Under the pieces are notes generated by a model. It did no database searches. It saw nothing but the letters and a program-made list of their open reading frames with translations, and was not told where the DNA came from. From an uncultured Collinsella sp. (lineage in GTDB: Bacteria > Actinomycetota > Coriobacteriia > Coriobacteriales > Coriobacteriaceae), in assembly GCA_958370325.1 (NCBI GenBank), contig CATXJW010000057.1:1-10680 (forward strand): 10,680 bases of DNA. Direction: 5' to 3'. Positions 1 through 7,438 of the stretch are shown in pieces (the first letter of the stretch is position 1; every line of letters starts with the position of its first letter). The translations under genes and the position numbers were made by a program.

Positions 1-1357
1 TGGCGCCTGCTGCCGAGTCGCCCTCTACGATGTAGATCTCGCGACGGTCCTTGTCCTTGGAGCGGCAATCGATGAACTTTTGCACGCGGTTGGCCATATC
101 GGTCTTTTGCTGCAGGTTGGTTTTGATGCTCTGGCGCGTTTTCTCGGCATTCTCGCGCGAGCGCTTGTTGATGAGCACCTGCTCCATGATTTTATTGGCG
201 GCGTCCTTGTTCTCGATCAAGTAGGTCGAGAGGCGCTCTTTAAAGAAGGCCGTCATAGCCTGCTGGATAAAGCGGTTGTTGATGGCCTTCTTGGTCTGGT
301 TTTCGTAGGACGTCTGGGTGGAGAAGCAGTTGGTCACCAGTACCAGGCAGTCCTGGACGTCTTGCCACTTAATGCCGCTCTCGTTTTTGTTGTACTTGCC
401 CTGTTGCTTGATGTAGGCATCGATGGCGCTGGTCAGAGCGCTACGGGCCGCCTTCTCGGGCGAGCCACCGTTCTCGAGCCACGATGAGTTGTGGTAATAC
501 TCCTGCATCATGAAGGTGCGCGAGAAGCACATGCACGCGGTAATCTTGACGTTGTAGTCGGGCAGGTCCTCGCGGTCGCGACCGCGGCGGTCGGCCTCGA
601 TAAAGAAGGGCTCGGTGAGGTAGTCGGCACCGACCTTCTCGAGCACGTAGTCCTCGATGCCCTTGGGGTAGCAAAAGTCCTCTTCGGAAAACTCGCCATC
701 GTCGCCCTCGATGCGCAGGCGGAAGGTAACGTTGGCGTTGACCACGGCCTGGCGGCGCATGGTCTCGCGATACCAATCGTGAGGAATGCTGATCGAGGTG
801 AAGACCTCAAGATCGGGGCGCCACTTGATGGTGGTGCCGGTGCGGTCCTCGTCGCTGGGCTCAATCTCGAGTGCCTTCTTTTTGGCGCCGACGACCTTAC
901 CCTTCTTAAAGTGCAGGGAGTACTTGTTGCCGTCGCGCCAAACCGTGACGTCCATGTACTCGGATGCGTACTGGGTCGCGCACGAGCCCAAGCCGTTGGT
1001 GCCGAGCGAGAAGTCGTAGTCGCCGCCCTGGTTGTTGTTGTACTTGCCGCCGGCGTAGAGCTCGCAAAAGACGAGCTCCCAGTTGAAGCGCTTCTCGGAA
1101 GGGTTCCAGTCGAGCGGGCAGCCACGGCCATTGTCCTCTACCTGGATAGAGCCATCGCGAAAGGCGGTAAGGGTGATGAGCTTGCCGTAGCCCTGGCGCG
1201 CCTCGTCAACGGCGTTGGACAGGATCTCGAAGGCAGCGTGTGCACAGCCATCGAGTCCGTCCGAGCCGAAGATGACGGCGGGGCGCAGGCGTACGCGCTC
1301 CTCGTCCTTGAGCTGGCGGATACTGTCGTTACCATAGTTTGCGGTGTTTTTTGCCAT
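1..1357 (-). CDS. gyrB/parE: Type IIA DNA topoisomerase B subunit (GyrB/ParE type), partial
   Basis: This is the ATPase subunit of a type II topoisomerase, which with a GyrA/ParC partner passes one DNA duplex through another using ATP. The visible 452 residues cover the GHKL ATPase domain, the transducer domain and the start of the Toprim domain; the rest lies beyond the left edge. ATP-site motifs are FEILSNAVDEA (catalytic Glu, Mg-binding Asn), EDNGRG (adenine-contacting Asp) and GTNGLGS (ATP lid). The Toprim signature EGDSAAG is encoded at about 5-25. Canonical RPGMYIG and GLHGVG are replaced by RPAVIFG and GTNGLG, which marks a divergent lineage that I recall from Clostridia and Coriobacteriia. 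I chose the ATG at 1357 because a GAGAGAG stretch precedes it; an in-frame ATG at 1396 would add 13 residues but lies almost on the predicted transcription start. Family assignment is secure, but gyrase versus topoisomerase IV cannot be decided here. Confidence 0.95.
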   Translation of the reverse strand, partial: MAKNTANYGNDSIRQLKDEERVRLRPAVIFGSDGLDGCAHAAFEILSNAVDEARQGYGKLITLTAFRDGSIQVEDNGRGCPLDWNPSEKRFNWELVFCELYAGGKYNNNQGGDYDFSLGTNGLGSCATQYASEYMDVTVWRDGNKYSLHFKKGKVVGAKKKALEIEPSDEDRTGTTIKWRPDLEVFTSISIPHDWYRETMRRQAVVNANVTFRLRIEGDDGEFSEEDFCYPKGIEDYVLEKVGADYLTEPFFIEADRRGRDREDLPDYNVKITACMCFSRTFMMQEYYHNSSWLENGGSPEKAARSALTSAIDAYIKQQGKYNKNESGIKWQDVQDCLVLVTNCFSTQTSYENQTKKAINNRFIQQAMTAFFKERLSTYLIENKDAANKIMEQVLINKRSRENAEKTRQSIKTNLQQKTDMANRVQKFIDCRSKDKDRREIYIVEGDSAAGA

Positions 1358-1411
1358 ACTCGCTCTCTCGATGCTCCTTTGCTGCGTTTTAGTCATATAG
1401 ATAGTCAAGGT

Positions 1412-1440
1412 AGCATAGCCAAGCCCATAGGCGATTCCAA
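1412..1440 (-). promoter_or_regulatory. Candidate sigma-70 promoter of the topoisomerase gene
   Basis: On the minus strand, TTGGAA (1440-1435) and TATGCT (1417-1412) are separated by exactly 17 bases, each with two mismatches to the -35 and -10 consensus. Transcription would begin near 1405, giving a leader of about 48 bases before the ATG at 1357 and arguing against the ATG at 1396. This is motif matching only. Confidence 0.45.
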
Positions 1441-1491
1441 CCAACACGAAATCCATCGAACAACCGTTCGAACTTAGGATGGAAAGAGCTT

Positions 1492-1524
1492 ACTCGGACA
1501 AAACCGAGTCGGTTCTGTCCGAGT
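1492..1524. repeat. 33-bp near-perfect palindrome in the divergent intergenic region
   Basis: The arms ACTCGGACAAAACCGA (1492-1507) and TCGGTTCTGTCCGAGT (1509-1524) are complementary over 16 bases with one mismatch, around a single central base at 1508. Neither strand has a convincing T-run after it, and it lies between two divergently transcribed genes where a terminator is not expected. An operator for a dimeric regulator, or a small dispersed palindromic repeat, is more likely than a terminator. Confidence 0.7.
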
Positions 1525-1600
1525 TAGTTTGAAGGTGGCTGGAGGCGCCCTACCTTGTTTGCGGATGGATCGAATCGAACATTGGGACAAGCGTCTCGTT

Positions 1601-1644
1601 TTATGGGCCACGGGCGTGCGTGTGCGAGTCCCTTTGGCCCATAA
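1601..1644 (+). repeat. 10-bp inverted repeat upstream of the lipoprotein gene
   Basis: TTATGGGCCA (1601-1610) and TGGCCCATAA (1635-1644) are perfect inverted repeats with a 24-base GC-rich loop. The element sits 144 bases before the lipoprotein start, so it could be a hairpin in a long 5' leader or a regulator site. No known riboswitch consensus was recognised. The surrounding 1525-1787 stretch holds no gene I can support and no clear plus-strand promoter. Confidence 0.45.
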
Positions 1645-1787
1645 GGAACGCTGGCGGGTCGTTATTTGGGCCGTGGGTCACTTCGCCCGCGCCGTGTTTC
1701 GTCATACGCTCATAGTGGAAGCCGATGCCACGGGGACGGCGAAGGCCTCGGGCAACGGATGAGCTGCAAGCGAAAGGAGCGGTGAGG

Positions 1788-2804
1788 ATGATGAAGCCCA
1801 TGACGAAGAAGCTGCTGTTAGGAATTCCCACCGTGACGCTTTCGGCTGTGTTGGCGTGTACGCTTGCCGGCTGCGGCGGTAATGCGCCGAGTGGCTCGGG
1901 TGGTAGCGCGCCTGTGCAGGAGAAGTCCAAGAAGGCCAAGGCCTATGAGTCGCAGACGGTCGAGGTGGCTGGCATTACCTATGAGTCGGTGGCTCACGGT
2001 ACGTTCTATCGCGGTGATGCCAAGAAGCAGGACGGCTTTTACCTGCACATCAAGATTACCAACAACAACACAAAGAACAGGACGTTCAGTTCCTTTAACG
2101 TGCATGCTGCCCAAGGCGATCTTGAGGCAGGCGACCCGTTGTTTACTTCCGGCAAGGCGGCCGTGCTCGACTACGTTGCAAGTGAGGCTCCCGATGAGCT
2201 TCACGAGGGCATCGATCTTTCCGAGAGGCCAGATATCGGCCCGGGCGAGACCGTTGAGTACGTGTATTTCTGGGCTCCCAAGACGGCGTACTACGGGCCT
2301 ATCACCGTCGAGTTCGTAGACGCTTACGCCCCCGCTAAGAACCACGAGGCCATGCACTTTGACACCACAGGCTGCGAGACCAAGGAGTTTAAGGACGCGG
2401 GCGGCGTGGCCGAGGATAACGATGCGCCCAAGATGACCTCCGTCGACTGCGATTCGTTTAGCGTCAAGGAGATCGACGGCTATACGCTCGACTCGGGTGA
2501 TGCCAGCAAGGAAAAGGCCCGCTTCTACCACGACGAGACAGACGGCTTGTTGAGCGTCAGCATCTTCCTGCGTTCGCCAGAGGAAGAGATTGCAAGCCTG
2601 CAGGATGTCTATGAAAGCGGCGATACCGTAAGCGACGAGGTCAACATCGGAGGCGTAACGTGGCTGCGCTTTAAAGCGCCCGACGGGAGCTATTCACTGT
2701 TTGCCACGGCCCCCGCGACTGGCAAGACGGTCCGCGTGTCCGTCGGCAGGACCATCGGCTGGGATGAGGCGGAGCGCCTGCTGAACACCATGACACTCAA
2801 GTAG
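1788..2804 (+). CDS. Predicted lipoprotein with two beta-rich domains, function unknown
   Basis: The 338-residue product is exported and lipid-anchored. A positively charged start (KPMTKK) and a hydrophobic segment (9-28) lead to the lipobox LAGC, with Cys29 as the acylated residue, followed by a Gly/Ser-rich spacer (30-42). Residues about 50-195 read as an immunoglobulin-like sandwich of the DUF4352/DUF5067 kind (YLHIKITNNNTKN, then GPGETVEYVYFW), a fold common in Gram-positive lipoproteins. Residues about 215-338 form a second domain ending WDEAERLLNTMTLK that I cannot name. AAAGGAG at 1773-1779 sets the start at ATG 1788, 8 bases away; the adjacent ATG at 1791 is the alternative. The gene stands alone between the divergent topoisomerase gene and its own terminator. 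No ligand or enzymatic role can be inferred. The domain assignment is by sequence feel only. Confidence 0.85.
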   Translation: MMKPMTKKLLLGIPTVTLSAVLACTLAGCGGNAPSGSGGSAPVQEKSKKAKAYESQTVEVAGITYESVAHGTFYRGDAKKQDGFYLHIKITNNNTKNRTFSSFNVHAAQGDLEAGDPLFTSGKAAVLDYVASEAPDELHEGIDLSERPDIGPGETVEYVYFWAPKTAYYGPITVEFVDAYAPAKNHEAMHFDTTGCETKEFKDAGGVAEDNDAPKMTSVDCDSFSVKEIDGYTLDSGDASKEKARFYHDETDGLLSVSIFLRSPEEEIASLQDVYESGDTVSDEVNIGGVTWLRFKAPDGSYSLFATAPATGKTVRVSVGRTIGWDEAERLLNTMTLK

Positions 2805-2832
2805 CACTGCGATTTCCGCGTCAGGCGACTCA

Positions 2833-2868
2833 GGGCTGGCTCCGAGTTATCGGGGCCAGCCCATTTTG
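2833..2868 (+). terminator. Intrinsic terminator after the lipoprotein gene
   Basis: The outer stem GGGCTGGC (2833-2840) with GCCAGCCC (2855-2862) and the inner stem CCG/CGG, separated by one unpaired base on each side, close a 6-base loop. TTTT follows at 2864-2867. It begins 29 bases past the stop codon of the lipoprotein gene. It has no T-run in the opposite direction, so it would not serve the convergent surface-protein gene well. Confidence 0.8.
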
Positions 2869-2914
2869 ATGTTCGATGAGCCGAGTCGGCGTTTCTCACA
2901 AAAGTCACCTGGAG

Positions 2915-5900
2915 CTAGCGAGGCCTATCCGAATTGACCTCATTGGCGGTGTCTTTTGCGAGTGCCGTGCGGCGGGCGCTGTAGGCGACAAGGCCGGCAC
3001 CAGCTGCGGCGAGTGCTGCTGCGGCTGCGGTTAGGGGGACGTTGCTGTCGCCCGTGCCGGCGAGCGCGCCCGCTTTTCCGGAGCGCTTGTTATTGCCGTG
3101 ATCCTTGCCGCTGCCGGAGCCACTGCCGCCACCGGAGCTGCTTCCGTCGGAGCCACCTCCACTCGAGCCACCATCGCCGTCTACTGTCATCGGGGCGTCG
3201 TGAAGCCCTGTCGTATCCGCGCTGTCGCATACGTCGACCTGAACTTCTGAGCGTTCGCATGCCGCGTCGGGCACATGAAGCTCGTGCAGTACGGCACCCA
3301 GCGTCGAGTTTGCGCCGGGTCGGATTTCCTCGAGCGTCACGGGATCGAGCGCCACCAGATTACGTGCCTTCGCATACAGCGTTACGCGTTTGCCCACTTC
3401 GTCGCCCCAGCTCTCCGGGATGGCAAAGCTCATGCGGAACTGTGCCGTGCAACCCGGTGCCAGCACGGCGTTGCCGTTGTCGGCTACCAGCGGGTGCGTT
3501 GCAAAACGCGCGCCCAGCGTCTCGAGCGCGTACTTTACGTGTGCCATGTCGTTGGCCGAAGTATCTTCGGCAAGCTCTGGATCGTAGATTGAAGCCATGC
3601 GTGCGTTCGCTCCGAATCCGATGGATGCGCTGGAGAACGGCTGGCTGGAGCCCTCTCGGTACAGATCGATCGTGCCGGCGGTCAGCAAAGTGTTGCCGTC
3701 GTTTCGCACCGTGACCATGAAGGATTCGCCTGCTGCTCCGGGCACCACCGCGCCCGAGGTAGCGACCGCGCCCGTCGGAGTGGCACACGCCACCAAGGGC
3801 ACTTCGATACCGTGCAGCTCTGCCTCGCTCTTCTCCGCGCTCACAATGTGCGTGGCGAGTGTGGAGAGCATGCCTCCCGACGTCAAAAATGTCGTTATCT
3901 GATCGACGGGATGGTCCAGCTCGCACATCACGAACGGCTCCGTGAACAGATCGCCTGCCAAGGTGCTGGCGAAGATGCGGAAGTGCTTGCCCATCACTGC
4001 TACCGGGTTGCCTTCTTCGTCGTAGGTTTGTCCCACCTTGCCATCGGTGTTCTCTACATAGAGCACGCATCTGCCGTTGTTGCTTACGCTAAACGATGCC
4101 GGGCCACAGCCTGCGGCACCCACAGGCTGCGTTGCAAATGCCGATGCGCCTCGCGTCCAAGTAATATGCTGCAGTTGCTCGTTGACGGTTGCCAAAAAGC
4201 CCGAATGTTGTGGCCACGGCACCGCACGGGGTACCGCGGCGTCCGGCGGCATAACGCCCCAGCCCGCAATGGACTGGCCGATCACGGCGTACGATGCGCA
4301 GCCGCAACCGTCTGCGGTCTCGTACGCAACGGGCACCACCATTTTGCCGTTGATATTCTCGGGTTCGCTCAGCTCGATACTCGACGGTGCCTGCGGAAAG
4401 CGAAGAACTTGGCGGAACGTCAGGCTGTCGCCCAAATCATCCGACCACAGGGTAAAGCATTCCAGCGCAACCTCGGCCTCGCTGCCGAGCGCCTTTTCTG
4501 CGGTGGTTCCGCGGCGGTGGAGGTAGGCACCCGACAGGCGTCCGTCGACCAGCGTCTTGCCTACCGTGATGCGCGGGCACTGCAGGCAATGGTAGCCATC
4601 CTCCTGAAGGCGGCCGCGCGAGATGCTGCGCCACGACGTGTGCGATATCACGCGAATTCCGTCGTTGCTTATGCGCAGGCGCACAACGGACAGTATGCCG
4701 GATGTGCTCGCCGCATCGAAAGGGGTGTTGTCGCCGTCGCGGCGCTCGCCCGAGACCAGCAACACGTAGGCGTCTTGGTTTCCTCTTCCGTCCGTATATT
4801 CCACTACGTCGAAGTCGTAATCGTATATGCCGTCGCGCTCCACGTCGCCCTCGCCAAACCCAAGGGGAAAGTCCACGGGCGTGGGAGCGGACCACGTGCC
4901 GTTTGCCTTTGTGTGCACCACTAGGCGCGAGCGGCCATTCTCGCCGTAGCGCACCGAGGCGATACGGAATAGGCATTCTGCGCCGGCAATCATTGCCAGC
5001 TTCATGTGAGCTTCGCTGAGCACGCCAGTAAACAGCACGTTGTCGCTCGAGGGCTTGATGCCGCCACGCTCGTCCTCCGACACGCCAGCAGAATTGGCGT
5101 TGGGGTCCGCAACGGCGTTCGTCGGCTGCTCGATATAGGCGTACTTATACATCGGCGCGGCGTTTTCGTCGTTCTCTACCAGTGCATGGACGAAATGCTC
5201 GATCTGTCCCGTGTCGTCGCTTTCTGCATCCGCCTCGAGCTCAATGCGCGTGACCGCTTGATCCCAATCGCGCACGACAGGCGCGGCGTTTACGGCAGTG
5301 GCCTTAACCTCGGCGCGTGCGAGCAGCTCGGCGTTGGTGACGATGGTGGCCGATGCGATAAATTGCGGCACGCCACCTGCCTCGGCGTTGCCGGGCGTGC
5401 CGAAACAGGCATCCAACGTATAAGGCGTATCTCCACCCAATGCGAGCTCGGAGCGCTGGAGCACATACTGGTCGCCATTGTTCACCGACATATTCCACGA
5501 ATCGATGAGTGTGGGCCACGACCCCGACCAAGCCTTGGTGGTCCACTTGAACATTACGAACTGGAGTATCACATCGACATCGACGTCTGCACCTACGCGC
5601 AGTCGCGGAAGCTGGTGTCCATCTGCCTTCTCATACCCAATGAACAGCGTGAGGGATGCGGCGCCGCGCACGGCAGACGAGGCGACGCCTGCAACGCCGG
5701 CGCCAAAGGTGACGGCAAGCCCGATCTGGATGGTGAACGAGCCCGACGTGTTTGAATAGTCGAGCGAAATGTTTTTAAAAAACGCCGCGCCGCTGCCGTG
5801 CGTGTGGGCACCCACGGCGAGCGCCAGCTTCGCCAGCACCCAGGGATTGACGTTTAGGAAAAACGGCACCGGTCCTAGGGTAAACTGCTCGGTCCAATTG

Positions 5901-7282
5901 AGGTCGGTTCTTACCTGGAAGAGGGCCTTAATATTGCCGTATGCGGGGTCGTTGTTGTCACCCCAGGTTTTGCCCACCCAATCGTAGGCAAGCGAGCCGT
6001 ACAGCTGTGTGGCGATATCCATCGTGAACAGCGGCGTGCAATGGTGGCGAAGGAGCTTGGTGTTTCTTGGATCGGTGCCCGAACCGGCACTCATACTCTT
6101 GTACTGATTCCACTTCCCCTCCATCTCGTCGAGGTAGCGGTTTGCCTGCTTGGCGCCCGACTCGCGCGGCGATTTCTTCCAGTATTCCGGATCAGGGTTG
6201 CCCGAATCGTTCATATAGCTGGCTGGTTTGTATCCTCCGCCAAACAGCACGTATCCAGCAAACGAGAAATCGAAGAGGATCGGAAATGTGGGCATCCAGC
6301 ACGTGAACTTATTGCCGCCGATGCCGGGAAACGCCGCGGGGAAATCAAACGGAGTGATCTCTTGGTCCATGGTAGTGGGGACGATAGTGGTCGAGCCCGA
6401 TTCTGCCTTTGCGGCCGGCGCAGTGACAACGGCCATGGGGGAGGAGAGTGTGTAGGTCTTGCCCTGGTAGTCGAGGACAAAGCGCAGCTTGCACCCTTCT
6501 TCCAGAAGGCCCGATGCCGCGTCGAGAAACTTGTCTTCGAGTGTGAACGCCGCCAGATTATCCGCGCCCGATGCGCTGGCCTTGATCTGACCGATCTGCG
6601 TGACGGTTTCGGGTGAGCTGCCCGCGGCAGGTGTCACTTTGTTGATGCGCAGCGTTGCCTGTCCGCCCTGTGGCAGATGTGCCTGAACGGTAAAGGCGTG
6701 CGTATCGGGCTGCTCGTTTGCCGTGTCGTCCTTCGGCAATGCCATGAACGTGGCTTCAGCGTACTGGATGTCCCATTCGTCGAATGTGAGCTGTCGAAAG
6801 TACGGCTCGCCGTCGGAGAGCGGACGTGTGGGTGCGGTTATGGCGGTGCCGCCCTGGATACGCGCAAGGGGAATCTCGACATCGCGATAGCCCGCCATGC
6901 TAATGGAGATGCCGCCGTTAAAGTCGTACGCGTCAAGGAGCGTTGCCTCGTCTACGTAGCCTTCCGAAAGCGAGGCAATCTCAAAGATGGCCGTGCCTTC
7001 GTCATCGGTCGTGGCGGAGAGCTGCTTGCCTGCGGCATAGCGCGATGTGAGCGTGACCTGGGCACCCGCGATGGGCGTATTCTTGTTGGCGACGTCGACC
7101 ACGACCACACCAAACATGGTGCGCGAGAGAACGAGCACCTTGAAGGGGTCTTCTTCGTCGGCATAGGCCGCGGTGGGCGCGAACGGCAATATGAAGGCGT
7201 TTGCGCTGCCCAGCACGCGAGGCAGCATGATGCCTGCCAGCGAGGATGCTCCGGCGATAAGTAACGAACGGCGATCAAGCAT
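2915..7282 (-). CDS. Giant sortase-anchored surface protein with Tat-like signal (1455 aa)
   Basis: This is a large cell-wall protein. The start at 7282 is chosen because GGGAG lies 6 bases upstream and a signal peptide follows immediately. The leader MLDRRSLLIAG carries a twin-arginine-like motif (R4R5), a hydrophobic core and a likely AYA cleavage site before D42. Regions in order: carboxypeptidase-regulatory-like/Cna-B-like beta domain (about 47-125); linker and beta region (about 160-300); aromatic- and glycine-rich domain of unknown type (about 305-605); probable beta-propeller with recurring DG/W/VV strands (about 750-1150); CARDB-like Ig domain (about 1180-1335, VTVRNDGNTLLTAG); Gly/Ser-rich wall linker (1368-1402); sorting signal LAGTG (1407-1411), hydrophobic stretch (1415-1434) and RR (1437-1438). 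LAxTG signals are typical of class E sortases in high-GC actinobacteria. The protein has 17 cysteines, unusual for a wall protein. Adhesion or ligand binding is plausible; no enzyme active site was recognised. A luxR-type gene lies 156 bases upstream on the same strand. Confidence 0.9.
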   Translation of the reverse strand: MLDRRSLLIAGASSLAGIMLPRVLGSANAFILPFAPTAAYADEEDPFKVLVLSRTMFGVVVVDVANKNTPIAGAQVTLTSRYAAGKQLSATTDDEGTAIFEIASLSEGYVDEATLLDAYDFNGGISISMAGYRDVEIPLARIQGGTAITAPTRPLSDGEPYFRQLTFDEWDIQYAEATFMALPKDDTANEQPDTHAFTVQAHLPQGGQATLRINKVTPAAGSSPETVTQIGQIKASASGADNLAAFTLEDKFLDAASGLLEEGCKLRFVLDYQGKTYTLSSPMAVVTAPAAKAESGSTTIVPTTMDQEITPFDFPAAFPGIGGNKFTCWMPTFPILFDFSFAGYVLFGGGYKPASYMNDSGNPDPEYWKKSPRESGAKQANRYLDEMEGKWNQYKSMSAGSGTDPRNTKLLRHHCTPLFTMDIATQLYGSLAYDWVGKTWGDNNDPAYGNIKALFQVRTDLNWTEQFTLGPVPFFLNVNPWVLAKLALAVGAHTHGSGAAFFKNISLDYSNTSGSFTIQIGLAVTFGAGVAGVASSAVRGAASLTLFIGYEKADGHQLPRLRVGADVDVDVILQFVMFKWTTKAWSGSWPTLIDSWNMSVNNGDQYVLQRSELALGGDTPYTLDACFGTPGNAEAGGVPQFIASATIVTNAELLARAEVKATAVNAAPVVRDWDQAVTRIELEADAESDDTGQIEHFVHALVENDENAAPMYKYAYIEQPTNAVADPNANSAGVSEDERGGIKPSSDNVLFTGVLSEAHMKLAMIAGAECLFRIASVRYGENGRSRLVVHTKANGTWSAPTPVDFPLGFGEGDVERDGIYDYDFDVVEYTDGRGNQDAYVLLVSGERRDGDNTPFDAASTSGILSVVRLRISNDGIRVISHTSWRSISRGRLQEDGYHCLQCPRITVGKTLVDGRLSGAYLHRRGTTAEKALGSEAEVALECFTLWSDDLGDSLTFRQVLRFPQAPSSIELSEPENINGKMVVPVAYETADGCGCASYAVIGQSIAGWGVMPPDAAVPRAVPWPQHSGFLATVNEQLQHITWTRGASAFATQPVGAAGCGPASFSVSNNGRCVLYVENTDGKVGQTYDEEGNPVAVMGKHFRIFASTLAGDLFTEPFVMCELDHPVDQITTFLTSGGMLSTLATHIVSAEKSEAELHGIEVPLVACATPTGAVATSGAVVPGAAGESFMVTVRNDGNTLLTAGTIDLYREGSSQPFSSASIGFGANARMASIYDPELAEDTSANDMAHVKYALETLGARFATHPLVADNGNAVLAPGCTAQFRMSFAIPESWGDEVGKRVTLYAKARNLVALDPVTLEEIRPGANSTLGAVLHELHVPDAACERSEVQVDVCDSADTTGLHDAPMTVDGDGGSSGGGSDGSSSGGGSGSGSGKDHGNNKRSGKAGALAGTGDSNVPLTAAAAALAAAGAGLVAYSARRTALAKDTANEVNSDRPR

Positions 7283-7438
7283 TTTGGGCTCCCATCCCGC
7301 AAATATCGGTGGAAATAATCCAATTGTGCGAGAAGGCATCCCGTGGCGGTAGTGCCGTCCGGGGGCCAAAATGTCCAATTTGAGCGAGTGAAGCGCCGGG
7401 GCTCCGGAGCGCGCATGCTGCGCTAGGCAGTCTGGCCG

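Noticed and set aside
491..1477. Long plus-strand open frame (328 codons) opposite the topoisomerase gene
   Set aside because: It is antisense to clear GHKL and Toprim motifs; GC-rich coding DNA leaves long open frames on the opposite strand. The protein is low in recognisable features.
1461..1590. tRNA-like TTCGAAC and TCGAATC pieces
   Set aside because: No acceptor stem, anticodon arm or D arm could be paired around them.
1529..1762. Plus-strand 77-codon open frame before the lipoprotein
   Set aside because: It starts with TTG and has no ribosome-binding site or family resemblance; it contains the inverted repeat and is better read as intergenic.
1818..2531. Minus-strand open frame of 237 codons opposite the lipoprotein
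   Set aside because: The plus-strand frame has a lipobox, a good ribosome-binding site and a terminator; this antisense frame has none.
3812..4924. Plus-strand open frame of 370 codons opposite the surface-protein gene
   Set aside because: It lies wholly antisense to the continuous 1455-residue frame, has no ribosome-binding site and matches no family I know. The same applies to 5006-5755.
7283..7378. 32-residue N-terminal extension of the surface protein
   Set aside because: It would bury the signal peptide behind 32 residues; the GGGAG 6 bases before 7282 supports the shorter form.
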